Shown: positions 1-11,530, counted from the stretch's first letter. The stretch: 64,000 bases of DNA from Anoplopoma fimbria (GCF_027596085.1 NC_072450.1:573348-637347); one strand, 5' to 3'. Notes: generated by a model not told the origin, from the sequence alone. Numbers and translations are program-made.

Positions 1-1181
1 GCTCACTATAGTAAATACAGCTATAGTTAGCATGTTAGCAAGCTATAGTAAATACAGCTATAGTTAGCATGTTCACAAGGCGCTCACTATAGTAAATACA
101 GCTAACGTTAGCATGTTCACAAGGCGCTCACTATAGTAAATACAGCTAACGTTAGCATGTTCACAAGGCGCTCACTATAATAAATACAGCTATAGTTAGC
201 ATGTTCACAAGGCGCTCACTATAGTAAATACAGCTAACGTTAGCATGTTCACAAGGCGCTCACTATAGTAAATACAGCTATAGTTAGCATGTTCACAAGG
301 CGCTCACTATAGTAAATACAGCTAACGTTAGCATGTTCACAAGGCGCTCACTATAGTAAATACAGCTATAGTTAGCATGTTCACAAGGCGCTCACTATAG
401 TAAATACAGCTAACGTTAGCATGTTCATGTTCAAGGCGCTCACTATAGTAAATACAGCTAACGTTAGCATGTTCACAAGGCGCTCACTATAATAAATACA
501 GCTATAGTTAGCATGTTCACAAGGCGCTCACTATAGTAAATACAGCTATAGTTAGCATGTTCACAAGGCGCTCACTATAATAAATACAGCTATAGTTAGC
601 ATGTTCACAAGGCGCTCACTATAGTAAATACAGCTATAGTTAGCATGTTCACAAGGCGCTCTATACTTAGCATGTTCACAAGGCGCTTCATATAATAAAT
701 ACAGCTATAGTTAGCATGTTCACAAGGCGCTCACTATAGTAAATACAGCTATAGTTAGCATGTTCACAAGGCGCTCACTATAATAAATACAGCTATAGTT
801 AGCATGTTCACAAGGCGCTCACTATAATAAATACAGCTATAGTTAGCATGTTCACAAGGCGCTCACTATAGTAAATACAGCTATAGTTAGCATGTTCATG
901 TTCAAAGGCGCTCACTATAATGTTCACAAGCGCTAAATACAGCTATAGTTAGCATGTTCACAAGGCGCTCACTATAATAAATACAGCTATAGTTAGCATG
1001 TTCACAAGGCGCTCACTATAATAAATACAGCTATAGTTAGCATGTTCACAACTATAATAAATACATGTTAAATACAGCTATAGTTAGCATGTTCACAAGG
1101 CGCTCACTATAATAAATACAGCTATAGTTAGCATGTTCACAAGGCGCTCACTATAATAAATACAGCTAACGTTAGCATGTT
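1..1181. repeat. 44-bp satellite/minisatellite array
   Basis: About 26 tandem copies of a 44-bp unit starting ggcgctcactatagtaaata and ending ttagcatgttcacaa. Two unit types are mixed: one carries gctatagttagc, the other the perfect palindrome gctaacgttagc. Some units have small indels (for example near 425, 660, 900 and 1050). The array runs off the left edge. It probably lies in the cib2 intron upstream of the first visible exon, since no upstream coding exon is seen between it and 1354. Confidence 0.95.
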
Positions 1182-1353
1182 CTCCAGGTATTGGGTCATT
1201 AAAGTATCGGACACATGAACATGTTGATAGAATAAAGTCAGAGAATGGATGAAGTTAGAACGGTTCATCCTCAGGGGAACATGAAAGATGAATTTTCATA
1301 AATAGTTGAGCTCTCTGCGTTTCCTGTCACATGACTCCTCTTCCGTGTTTCAG

Positions 1354-1465
1354 GTTACACGGCCGATATCGTGAGCTCGCTCCTCATCTAGTGCCGCTGG
1401 ATTACACCAACAACCCCGACATCAGAGTTCCTCTGACGCTGATCGTCACCATGCCGGAGCTCAAG
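1354..1465 (+). CDS. cib2: cib2-like exon (a), [10 protein letters not shown]...MPELK
   Basis: The acceptor is tgtttcag before 1354 and the donor AAG|gtagac lies at 1466. The exon begins with the last base of a split Arg codon and ends on a complete Lys codon. Its residues match the CIB segment between the N-terminal helix and the first EF-hand-like domain. No ATG in this exon is a credible start; the N-terminus must come from an upstream exon. Confidence 0.85.
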
Positions 1466-2157
1466 GTAGACCATCATGATACCTGTTGTGACCCTGTTGT
1501 GATCCACTTGTGACCCTTAATCCTCCACCTGAAACCCTTAATCCTCCACCTGTGACCCTTAGTCCTCCACCTGAAACCCTTAATCCTCCACCTGTGACCC
1601 TTAATCCTCCACCTGTGACCCTTAATCCTCCACCTGAAACCCTTAATCCTCCACCTGTGACCCTTTAATCCTCCACCTGTGACCCTGTGACCCTTTAATC
1701 CTCCACCTGTGACCCTTAATCCTCCACCTGTGACCCTTTAATCCTCCACCTGAGACTCTTTAATCCTCCACCTGTGACCCTTAATCCTCCACCTGAAACC
1801 CTTAATCCTCCACCTGTGACCCTTAATCCTCCACCTGTGACCCTTAATCCTCCACCTGTGACCCTTTAGTCCTCCACCTGAAACCCTTTAATCCTCCACC
1901 TGAAACCCTTTAATCCTCCACCTGAAACCCTTTAATCCTCCACCTGTGACCCCTCCACCTGTGATCCTCCACCTGAAACCCTTTAATCCTCCACCTGTGA
2001 CCCTTAATCCTCCACCTGAGACCCTTTAATCCTCCACCTGAGACCCTTTAATCCTCCACCTGTGACCCTTTAATCCTCCACCTGTGACCCTTTAATCCTC
2101 CACCTGTGACAAACACACGACATACAACATATACATATATATATATATATATATATG

Positions 2158-2239
<82 letters not shown>

Positions 2240-3678
2240 GTTGTATATATTCTAAGCAGAAAGGTAATAACTGTCGTGTGTGTTTGTCCTGACAGGAGAA
2301 CCCGTTCAGAGACAGAATCGTGGAGACGTTCTCCGAGGACGGACAGGGGAACCTCAGCTTCAACGACTTCGTCGACATGTTTTCTGCTCTCTGTGAAACG
2401 TCACCCAGAGAACTCAAGACCATCTACGCCTTCAGGATCTACGGTAAGATGGGGGGTCCTCAGACCAGGACCAGGACCCTGAGACCAGAACAGAAAGAGA
2501 CACCGAGGACTCACAGGACATTTAGAGCTGCTGCTGGTTAAAGGCAATAACTGTTCAGGCAGGTAGGTCGACAGGTATGTAGACAGGTAGGTAGACAGGT
2601 AGGTAGATAGACAGGTAGGTAGACAGGTAGGTAGATAGACAGGTAGGTCGACAGGTAGGTAGGTAGACAGGTAGACAGGTAGGTAGACAGGTAGACCTGT
2701 GCCGACCCCTCTCTTCCCTCCAGTGTGTGAACCCCCCTCAGCTGTCTCTCTCTCAGGGTGATGTTGTGGTTCTGGTCCAGACTTTAACAGGGACGACTTC
2801 ATCTGTAAGGAGGACCTGAAGAAGACCCTGAACAAGCTGACCAAAGGAGAGCTGACCCCCGAGGAGGTCTCTCTGGTCTGTGACAAGTCCATGGAGGAGG
2901 CCGACCTTGACGGGGACAGCAAGCTCTCCTTCTCCGACTTCGAGAACATGGTCTCCAAGGCTCCGGACTTCCTCAGGTACCAGGACCAAGTACTGTGACC
3001 TGAGACCGCAGTACAAGTAGTAACACCACAGGGAAGTAAAAAGTACTGCATTCAGTCTTTTACAAAAAGTAAAAGTTCTCATTATGCAGAATCATTTATA
3101 ATATATTATTTATGCATTGATGCAAAAACGTTAAAACAACAATAACTAAAATATTATAAAAAGAACGGACAGAATGATTGTTAATATTGCACAGATTATA
3201 TATATATATATATATTTATAATGTGTTTATCATTATGTGAGATGGTGGCTAATGATTCTAACAGTGCTAACAATAGCTAACAGCGCTAACAGTGAAAACA
3301 ACGGCAACAGCACAAACAGAGCTTAAAGTGCTATCAGTGCTAAGAACATGTAACAGTGCTGACAGCGCAAACAAATCACCATTTCTCTGCATCACTGATG
3401 GATGTGATCAGTTTTTACAGGTGACCACCCAGCAGTGATGTCACAGCGTACACTCTAGAGCACTGTGACATCACAGCAGTGAGGTGAAAGGTTAAACCAC
3501 TGGAGGTCATCAAAGACATGTTTTCAGGTGATCTGTGAATGGATTTGATTGGCTGATGAAGACATGAAGGACGTCTCACAGTGAGACATCCGTCCGTCTG
3601 AAGGATCTTTGAGGTCCAGCAGATGAAACTCATCCTGTTTGTGTTTCTCTCTGCAGTAACTTCCACGTACGAATATGA
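1354..3678 (+). CDS. cib2: Calcium and integrin-binding protein, CIB2-like (3' four exons; partial)
   Basis: Four exons (1354-1465, 2296-2443, 2781-2976, 3657-3678) join in frame with GT-AG introns to give about 158 residues ending FLSNFHVRI-stop. CIB2 proteins are about 187 residues, so only the N-terminal ~29 residues (myristoylated Gly-2 region in the family) are missing, upstream. The visible protein holds [20 protein letters not shown], a degenerate EF-hand-like segment ([12 protein letters not shown]) and two canonical Ca/Mg-binding EF loops, [12 protein letters not shown] and [12 protein letters not shown], followed by the family's C-terminal hydrophobic tail. Family knowledge: CIB2/CIB3 are small EF-hand proteins that bind TMC channels in hair-cell mechanotransduction and integrin alpha tails. 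The FNDFVDMF and ICKEDL segments resemble CIB2 more than CIB3 or CIB1, but the paralogue call is from memory. Every large intron carries a tandem repeat. Confidence 0.85.
1505..2110 (+). repeat. ~21-bp minisatellite in cib2 intron
   Basis: Roughly 28 copies of a unit beginning cctccacctgtgaccc, with a common variant cctccacctgaaaccc, one extra T in many copies. It starts about 40 bp after the donor of exon (a) and nearly fills the intron. Confidence 0.95.
2131..2255. repeat. (AT)n microsatellite
   Basis: Alternating A/T with a short interruption (gaatatta near 2157). It is self-complementary, lying 40 bp before the acceptor of cib2 exon (b). Confidence 0.95.
2296..2443 (+). CDS. cib2: cib2-like exon (b), ENPFRDRI...YAFRIY
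   Basis: The acceptor is cctgacag before 2296 and the donor TACG|gtaaga is at 2444. The 148 nt start in phase 0 and leave one base of the next Asp codon. The exon encodes the degenerate EF-hand segment and the helix leading to the first functional EF loop. Confidence 0.88.
2553..2697 (+). repeat. Tandem repeat of gacaggtaggta in cib2 intron
   Basis: About 12 copies of a degenerate 8-12-bp unit built from gacaggtaggta and gatagacaggta, between exons (b) and (c). Each caggtaggt is close to a consensus 5' splice site. Confidence 0.9.
2781..2976 (+). CDS. cib2: cib2-like exon (c), two EF-hand loops
   Basis: The acceptor is tggtccag before 2781 and the donor CTCAG|gtacca is at 2977. The 196 nt complete the split Asp codon, then encode both canonical EF loops: D-F-N-R-D with Asp at position 12, and D-L-D-G-D with Asp at position 12. 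The exon ends two bases into a Ser codon. Confidence 0.9.
3255..3375 (+). repeat. Short degenerate acagtgcta repeat
   Basis: Imperfect 9-bp repeats (acagtgcta, acagcgcta and similar) in the intron before the last cib2 exon. The same motif builds the large array at the right end of the window. Confidence 0.6.
3657..3678 (+). CDS. cib2: cib2-like terminal coding exon, (S)NFHVRI-stop
   Basis: A 22-nt coding part after the acceptor ctctgcag completes Ser and reads Asn-Phe-His-Val-Arg-Ile-TGA. CIB2 and CIB3 in other vertebrates end in the closely similar STFHIRI, so this very short exon is well supported. The phase matches exon (c). Confidence 0.85.
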
Positions 3679-3944
3679 GACTCTTCAGCAGAGGACAGAC
3701 GTCTCGCTCCGTCTTTACCTCCACATGAAAACCTCAGACCCACCTCGACTCAGTGCCTGTCCTTTCTACCGCCGGCGGAGGGTCTTCTTCTTCTGGTCTG
3801 GACTCACAGAAGATGTTTCAGAGGGAAACTAGTTACTGCATGAAAACTCTCTCTTTACAGACGTTTGACCAGTTTGGAGCGTTTAAACCACAACGGGGCT
3901 GATTTTGTACCAGGAGAACGTCTGTGCAGCGCTGTGATGTCTCC

Positions 3945-5090
3945 TCTGGACCTCCGTCTCCTCTGGACCTCCGTCTCCTCTGGACCTCTGTCTCCTCTGG
4001 ACGCTCTGTCTCCTCTGGACCTCTGTCTCCTCTGGACGCTCTGTCTCCTCCTCTGGACGCTCTGTCTCCTCCTCTGGACCTCTGTCTCCTCTGGACGCTC
4101 TGTCTCCTCTGGACGCTCTGTCTCCTCTGGACGCTCTGTCTCCTCTGGACTCTGGACCTCCGTCTCCTCTGGACGCTCTGTCTCCTCTGGGACCTCTGTC
4201 TCCTCTGGACGCTCTGTCTCCTCTGGACGCTCTGTCTCCTCTGGACGCTCTGTCTCCTCTGGACACTCTGTCTCCTCCTCTGGACCTCCGTCTCCTCTGG
4301 ACGCTCTGTCTCCTCCTCTGGACACTCTGTCTCTGTCTCTTCTGGACCTCCGTCTCTGTCTCTCCTCTGGACGCTCGTCTCCTCTCTGGACCTCCGTCTC
4401 CTCTGGACACTCTGTCTCCTCTGGACGCTGCGTCTCCTCTGGACCTCCGTCTCCTCTGGACACTCTGTCTCCTCCTCTGGACACTCCGTCTCCTCTGGAC
4501 CTCCGTCTCCTCTGGACACTCTGTCTCCTCCTCTGGACCTCTGTCTCTTCTGGACCTCCGTCTCCTCTGGACTCCTCCTCTGGACACTCTGTCTCCTCTG
4601 GACACTCTGTCTCCTCTCTGGACACTCTGTCTCCTCTGGACACTCTGTCTCCTCTGGACCTCCGTCTCCTCTGGACACTCTGTCTCCTCCTCTGGACCTC
4701 CGTCTCCTCTGGACACTCTGTCTCCTCCTCTGGACACTCTGTCTCCTCCTCTGGACACTCTGTCTCCTCCTCTGGACACTCTGTCTCCTCTGGACGCTCC
4801 GTCTCCTCTGGACACTCCGTCTCCTCTGGACACTCTGTCTCCTCCTCTGGACCTCCGTCTCCTCTGGACGCTGCGTCTCCTCTGGACACTCTGTCTCCTC
4901 CTCTGGACGCTGCGTCTCCTCTGGACACTCTGTCTCCTCCTCTGGACACTCTGTCTCCTCCTCTGGACCTCCGTCTCCTCTGGACCTCCTCCTCTGTCTC
5001 CTCCTCTGGACGCTCTGTCTCCTCCTCTGGACCTCCGTCTCCTCTGGACCTCCGTCTCCTCTGGACCTCCGTCTCCTCTGGACGCTCTGG
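3945..5090 (+). repeat. 17-21-bp pyrimidine-rich minisatellite
   Basis: About 65 copies of variants of tcctctggacgctctgtc and tcctctggacctccgtc, some with an extra tcc. Lengths near multiples of three keep several frames open on both strands, which yields long but artificial reading frames. It begins about 270 bp after the cib2 stop and may be transcribed as 3'UTR if the AATAAA at 5448 is used. Confidence 0.95.
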
Positions 5091-6299
5091 GAGACGCTGC
5101 AGAGTAAACAGGGCTTTTCTGACTTCCGTGCTTTGCAGAAAGGTCGGGTCCACCGACGGGATTCTTTAGAAAAGCACAGATTTAAAGGGCAAGCAGTGAA
5201 GAGCTATGCAATCTGTCTCCATGAAGTGCATGATGTAAAGGCTTCTAGCGGTGTTTGGTTTCTCCTTCTGGTGTCGTGACTCGTTTGGTGCATAATGACA
5301 ATCATAGTAAACTGTAGTTCAGTTGATGGAAGGGCTCTCTGTCATCTCACCTGTAAAATAATGCTTTGATAAATCTTTTTCCTGCCGCCATTAAAAACTG
5401 AAGCTTTTCACTCATTCAACAGAAAAAAGGTTTTCAGGCTAGAATCCAATAAAAGATGTTTTCTGTTGCTCCATGAAGCTTCTTATCAAGAACCTGATCC
5501 AGGTTCATCTCTAACATCTCAGCACTGAGCTGAGACGTTATCCGTCTCCTCTGAAGACACTTTTCTTCTGATGCATTCATGAGTTCAGGTTTCCTTTAAA
5601 TGTTCTGCAGTTAACAGAGAGAATACTGTTTTTATATTAAGACACTAAATACTTCACTTCTTTCCTCTGAAGACAAGAACACAACTTCAGTCTCTAAAGG
5701 TAAAGTGTTATTGTTCCTCCTCCTGTTATCATAAATGTTACCAAACTATAACCCAGAACAGTTTTAAAGTAAACGACGACACAGACTTCATTCTGTGGTT
5801 TTAGTTCAAAGTTCAGCCTGTTTTTCTGTCTCACTTTTGAATAAAGAAAACCAACAATCTTCTTCTTAGAAAGAAACAATGATATCCTTAAAGGATGAAG
5901 CTCACTGAGCGTCCTGTGTTCTGGTTCAACCAGCAGAAACAGATACAGAGCGTCTGTCTGCTCTATAACGTTACATCATCTCACGTCTACAGCGTTCAGT
6001 ATGAGCTTTATTAACCAAACATCACAGTCACATGACTCTGTGATGCTCTAAAACAGAAAGAGGACTACGGGTTTAAACTAGAGGGCTGGATGTCGTCCTG
6101 CAGCAGCTGGTTTCAGGTTTCAGGTTCCAGTCTGTTCAGAGACAGAAACACCAAGAACACATTAGTCCTGATTATTGAGACCGGCCAGCTGTGGAGACCA
6201 CATCGTGTTCCTGCTGCCGCTGCACATCCACTTCATCCTGCTGTCTGCTGGACCTGGACCTGCTGTCTGCTGGACCTGGACCTGCTGGACCTGCTGTCT
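5091..6299. other. Intergenic, no gene seen
   Basis: Ordinary AT-rich unique-looking sequence after the minisatellite. A short ggacctgctgtctgct duplication occurs at about 6240-6300. No coding exon, RNA gene or clear mobile element was recognised. Confidence 0.5.
5448..5453 (+). promoter_or_regulatory. Candidate polyadenylation signal for cib2
   Basis: An AATAAA hexamer on the coding strand about 1.77 kb after the cib2 stop. If real, the 3'UTR contains the whole minisatellite. This is an inference only; no earlier perfect AATAAA was noticed after the stop. Confidence 0.3.
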
Positions 6300-6302
6300 G
6301 CT

Positions 6303-7622
6303 GGATAGTTTGATGGTTTGATATTTTGATGGTTTAATGGTTTAATGGTTTGATATTTTGATGGTTTAATGGTTTGCTGGTTTGATGGTTTAATGGTTTG
6401 CTGGTTTGATAGTTTGATAGTTTGATGGTTTGATGTCTGAACTGCAGACTGGTGGTTTGGTGGTTTGATGGTTTGATGGTTTAATGGTTTGATAGTTTGA
6501 TGGTTTGATAGTTTGATGGTTTAATGGTTTAATGGTTTAATGGTTTGATGGTTTAATGGTTTGATAGTTTAATGGTTTGATGGTTTGATGATTTAATGGT
6601 TTAATAGTTTGATAGTTTAATGGTTTGATGGTTTAATGGTTTAATGGTTTGATAGTTTGATGGTTTGATGGTTTAATGGTTTGATAGTTTGATGGTTTGA
6701 TGGTTTGATGGTTTAATGGTTTAATGGTTTGATAGTTTGATGGTTTGATAGTTTGATGGTTTAATGGTTTGATAGTTTAATGGTTTAATGGTTTAATGGT
6801 TTAATGATTTGATGGTTTAATGGTTTGGTAGTTTAATGGTTTGATGGTTTTATGGTTTAATGGTTTGGTAGTTTAATAGTTTGATGGTTTGATGGTTTAA
6901 TGGTTTAATGGTTTAATGGTTTAATGGTTTGCTGGTTTGATAGTTTGATGGTTTGATGGTTTGATGGTTTGATGTCTGAACTGCAGACTGGTGGTTTGGT
7001 GGTTTGATGTTTTAATGGTTTAATGGTTTGATGGTTTGATGGTTTGATAGTTTGATGGTTTGATGGTTTAATGGTTTAATGGTTTAATGGTTTAATGGTT
7101 TGATAGTTTGATGGTTTGATGGTTTAATGGTTTAATGATTTGATGGTTTAATGGCTTGATGGTTTGATAGTTTGATGGTTTAATGGTTTGATAGTTTGAT
7201 GGTTTAATGGTTTAATGGTTTGATGGTTTAATGGTTTGGTAGTTTAATGGTTTGATGGTTTGATGGTTTAAATGGTTTGGTAGTTTAATGGTTTGGTGGT
7301 TTTATGGTTTAATGGTTTGATGTTTTAATGGTTTAATGGTTTAATGGTTTGATGGTTTGATAGTTTGATGGTTTAATGGTTTAATGGTTTAATGATTTGA
7401 TGGTTTAATGGTTTGGTAGTTTAATGGTTTGATGGTTTGATGGTTTAATGGTTTGATGGTTTAATGGTTTAATGGTTTAATGGTTTAATGATTTGATGGT
7501 TTAATGGTTTGGTAGTTTAATGGTTTGATGGTTTGATGGTTTAATGGTTTGGTAGTTTAATGGTTTAATGGTTTAATGGTTTGGTTTGGTAGTTTAATGG
7601 TTTGATGGTTTGATGGTTTGAT
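6303..7622 (+). repeat. 8-bp satellite (atggttta/atggtttg)n
   Basis: Around 160 copies of atggttta and atggtttg with variants (atagtttg, atgatttg). An interruption beginning gatgtctgaactgcagactg occurs at about 6430 and again at about 6970, with a related gatgtccgagctgcagag at the right end, so a block of about 540 bp has itself been duplicated. Confidence 0.95.
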
Positions 7623-9036
7623 GTCCGAGCTGCAGAGTCGACGCCTGTTAAAGTGCTTCTTTTTCCCTAAACCACGTCTCATGTTTCCGTCACTTCACTC
7701 AGATCAATCTCGTCACTTTACAGTTTCCTCTTGTGAACACATCGATGGATCCTCAGCTTCAGTTACACATGAATCTAATATCGGCCACTTTACTCTGCGC
7801 TGTGTTTATATTAAGACACACAGGACGTCTGAGTGGATTCTTCTGTGAGTTATAATCTGCGTTTGAGCAGAGAGCGTGTTTGGGAAATGACTCACATTTA
7901 AAGTCTGCAATAATAAACGATATTAATAACAGTTGCCAAATAAACAACTGTTATTCTATTCTATATTCTTCTATGAAATAATCTCAATAAATAGCTGCTA
8001 TTCGTGACTTCAAATATCCTACAGCAACAAGCAGTTTATCAGATAGTTTGTTGTGATTTTATAAAAAAAAACTACATATGCATTTGATAACTTTTGTCTT
8101 GTCCGTTTAAACCAAAACGGTGTTTAGTTTTCTTGTAAAAAGGTTGAAATATCTGCCTTAAAAAATCCCTATCTTTCTTTACTTGTAAGACTTTGAATAA
8201 AGACTCTTAAGAGCTGCAGGTGGATCAGAGCTGATTGAAGTATTCCTGGTTTATTTCATTCTACCAGATTGGGCCATTTAGAAATAAAATAAAAACAAAA
8301 TAATGTTTAAAAAATGTAAAACAAGTATTGGATTATTTCATATTCTTATGGTTTATAATACATTGTCTGTATTTAATCATATGGTTATTTATTTATTTAC
8401 TGATTCATACATTTATTCACTACAGACTTATTTATTTATTAACTCATTTATTTATTTAATTATGAACACTTTGGGTCTCCAAACTTGATGTTTCATTATT
8501 ATAAATAGTCATTCTTATTACAGCTGCCATGTTTTTGTGAAATAATAAAATAATAAAATAGTTACTTTCAGCAGGAAAGAGGATTAGAATCTCAGTATTT
8601 TCTATAAACGCAAACATTTTCTATGTGAGCTGTTTGTCCAACTTAAAAACTAAAACTTAAAATGAACATAAGGAAACAGGTGATGTGTTGTGTTACAGTG
8701 ACACCTGGTGGCGGGAAGCGGGACTGCCAGACCTTCATTATTTAATAAATCAATAAATCATTAGATCACTAAACAAACAGCTAATAAACAAACTGATCAT
8801 CTCAGGAAATAATTATAACTATGATTCATTAAACAATTGAAATAACAACACAATTCACAACGTGCATATATTTTTATATATTGTACATATTTTGTAACAA
8901 ACAAACACTATTCAGGGTTCAAACAGCGAGAGGAGGTGACGTCATATACAATATGTTTAAATAATAATAAATGTATAATGATAATAAATGTGTTTGGTGT
9001 GTTTATATGTCATGTCTGTGACGCTGCGGGACAGAT
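7623..9036. other. Intergenic AT-rich stretch, no gene seen
   Basis: AT-rich sequence with short A/T runs (around 8300-8480 many TTATTTATT motifs). No exon or known repeat identified. Confidence 0.5.
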
Positions 9037-9108
9037 GGTTCCATGGTGTAATGGTTAGCACTCTGGACTCTGAATCCAGCGATCCGAGTTCAAATCTCGG
9101 TGGAACCT
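9037..9108 (+). tRNA. tRNA-Gln, anticodon CTG
   Basis: A 72-nt cloverleaf. Acceptor arms GGTTCCA and TGGAACC pair, with discriminator T at 9108. The D-arm contains TGGTGTAATGG. The anticodon stem CTGGA (9063-9067) pairs with TCCAG around loop CTCTGAA, with CTG at 9070-9072. The T-arm has GAGTTCAAATCTC. A T-run (9112-9116) just downstream is a pol III terminator. No intron; CCA is not encoded, as expected in eukaryotes. The body looks identical to the conserved vertebrate tRNA-Gln(CTG), so it is probably functional. Confidence 0.97.
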
Positions 9109-9111
9109 GAA

Positions 9112-9116
9112 TTTTT
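9112..9116 (+). terminator. Pol III T-run terminator of tRNA-Gln
   Basis: Five T residues beginning 4 nt after the tRNA 3' end. Confidence 0.8.
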
Positions 9117-10404
9117 ATGGTCGAAATTGACAAATACTTTAACTTCACTAGTTTGCAAAATGAAATGTTGATTCTGTTTTTCACAGTTTATTACATGTCC
9201 GTTTTGTTTACTATGTTTACTTTACAACTAATTCCAGATCCTTTGATCACTTTGTCTGTTAAGATAAACAGTCAGTTATGTGAAACATGACTTTGTGAAG
9301 GAACATTTGGAAATGAGCCTTTTTGAAAAAGAATAAAATAGAATACTGTTGTTAAAATGTAAAGCATGCATTTGATTATTTCATGCACTTATTATTTAAT
9401 GATATATTCACTTTATGTTGGATTATTTTTCCATCATTTGTTTCAGCCACATTAACAGTGTATTAGTTTGACAGGACACATCTTATTAAGACAGATGTTG
9501 ACACTATAAACTATAAATGCTAATTAACTCTATGCAGCTCTACAGTTTAGTCCCAAAGTAGTCATATGAAATAAAACATTATAAAGAGCTGTAGGTCTCT
9601 GAAGCAGCAGCAGAAAGCAATATAAGATAAATAATAATATATGCAATTGACCTTTGCATGGTCAGATAATGTGTTCGCTGTTCAGCCTCTCTTGTAATGA
9701 TCTGTTCAGTATTAAAGTGATCTGAGCGGAGCAGCAGGAGGTGAAACGAGTTGATCTGGGAGGAGGAATGAGCTCACAGTGTGCCGTCCTACATTCACAC
9801 CGAGCCAAGTGGACAAGACGTCTGCAGCCAAACTCTCTCTGCCAAACACACAGAGACAGACGCAGTGACTTCGCCTCTTTGTCACGGCCGAACTGAGTGA
9901 ACCTCAGAGTCGCTCTGCTGGGTTCATTAAACCATCACATCGCATCAGAGTTCCTATAAATCACTAAGACTCCTGGGTTCACTTCAGTTCATAAGAACAT
10001 CTCAGGTAAACGCTGCTGTTCTCCGTGTTCCAGAGAGAACATGAGCTGATGATCACTTTCATGTGATTAGTCCTCAACACAAAGGCAGGAAGCAGAGAGA
10101 AGCTCAGCTATGATCAGTGATATGATGGTTTATGGATAACTGAAGGAGAGAGCATAAATATACACTACTGTAGAACATTAGTGTACTCTGATGTGTGAAA
10201 TGATCACTCTACATGTCTTTACTTACAGATTTACTTCAGTAGATGGAGAACTAAACACTGATAAAGAGACAGAGATCCTCTGAGCAACAGCTGAAGAAGA
10301 AGAAGAGAAGGAATCAGCTGTCATTGGTCAAAGAAACTGGAAGCTCAGATTTAAATGTGAACAACTTCCTGTTTCAGTGTCAAGTGTTTCACAATATAAA
10401 GCAT
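9117..10404. other. Intergenic, no gene seen
   Basis: AT-rich sequence with no recognised exon or RNA gene. Confidence 0.45.
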
Positions 10405-10405
10405 A

Positions 10406-10550
10406 AACTAGAGATTGAGACCATAAACTCATGTTTACAAAGTTTACTGAGGGAATAAATCAAGAGAGAAGTAGAGTCATTTTCTCATAGACTTCTATAC
10501 AACCAGAGGAGTCGCCCCCTGGTGGACAGCAGAGAGAATGCAGCTTTAAC
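10406..10550 (-). repeat. Dispersed repeat family A, copy 1 (partial)
   Basis: Carries the family core: gagaccataaactcatgttt, then gggaataaatcaagagagaa, tagacttctatacaaccaga and gtcgccccctggtggacag. Read on the - strand it matches copies at 20703, 23511, 38883, 44398, 52430 and 54397. Confidence 0.85.
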
Positions 10551-10597
10551 ACAGGAAGCATTGACTTCACTCGTCAGAACAGAGCTGAATATCAGCT

Positions 10598-10632
10598 GAA
10601 ACTGTATGCAGATGACACCGTCTTGCTTCCTC
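10598..10632 (+). pseudogene. LINE reverse-transcriptase YADD remnant
   Basis: Reads L-Y-A-D-D-T-V-L-L-P, the RT catalytic box of LINEs, followed soon by a stop. Only a short scrap is recognisable. Confidence 0.45.
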
Positions 10633-10784
10633 TTTAACATCACAGTCTGCCTTCATGGTGGTTATATGTATTGTTTAATATTTAAGTTTAATTTTGTGTC
10701 TCTTGTTAATCTCACTGCTGTTTTTTTTGTTGTTGTTTTAATTTTGTGAAAGCAGACCTTTAAAAAAGACTTCAACACATTACA

Positions 10785-11075
10785 TTACATTACATTACAT
10801 TACATTCATTTAGCAGACGCTTTTATCCAAAGCGACTTACAGGAAGTGTATTCAACATAGGTATTCAAGAGAACTACTAGTCACCAGAAGTCATCAGTGC
10901 ATCTCCTTTCTTAAACAAGCATCTTAAAGCATAAACCAGAGCAAAAGTATAGTGCAGAGGCAAATTACTACGAAAACAATAAGTGCTACAAACTAATACG
11001 AATATAATAAGTGCTACGAGGAAGGCTCAGGGTAGTACTTCTTGAAGAGGTGAGGTTAAAGATGGGCAGTGACTC
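10785..11075 (-). mobile_element. LINE 3'-tail fragment, family B
   Basis: Begins with (ttaca)n, then agcagacgcttttatccaaa and gcgacttacaggaag. On the - strand it matches the + strand tail at 59975-60360, which ends in (aatgt)n. This tail is widespread in fish genomes at the 3' end of L2/CR1-type LINEs (family knowledge). Confidence 0.75.
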
Positions 11076-11229
11076 TGCTGTCCTGAGGTCAGTGGGGAGT
11101 TCATTCCTCCACTGAGGGGTCAGGACAGGAAGAAGCTGTGACCGGGTGGATCGGCTGCAGGGACCTCTGAGCGACGGGGCAACCAGTCACCCCGAGGCAG
11201 CAGAGACACCTGCTGACATTTTAAATGAA

Positions 11230-11530
11230 AAAAGAACCAGAATTTGAAACAGTTGCAACTACTTTTTAATTTGAACCTTTTGTCTTTCACTTTATTTATA
11301 ACAGAAATCTCAACTCTTTAGTTGTTGGAGAATTCATCCGAATTAACCCTCTAAACCTCAAATCAATCATCAGAGGAAGCAAAGTCTGAAAAGGTCAACT
11401 TTATTTCTATCATAAAATGAGCGAAGTGAAGATTTTACATCATATTTGTCGGTCTTTAACAGTTTAAACTCTACAAAAACAATAATATCCACATTTATGC
11501 AGATGACACAATTTCGTCTGCATGTGATTC
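11230..11530 (+). repeat. Diverged repeat similar to 14820-15000, with RT scrap
   Basis: Shares the order of features gaaacag, tttatttctatna, catcagagg, tctgaaaa, gtcaactttatttctat and gaagattttacatca with 14820-15000. A further Y-A-D-D-T box is present at about 11497. Likely an old LINE-derived repeat. Confidence 0.45.

Noticed and set aside
1..1181. CRISPR-like array
   Set aside because: Units are directly abutting with no unique spacers, and the genome is vertebrate.
3833..5279. Open frames of 280-450 codons on both strands
   Set aside because: They are products of a minisatellite whose unit length is close to a multiple of three; translation is pure repeat in every frame and no family resembles it.
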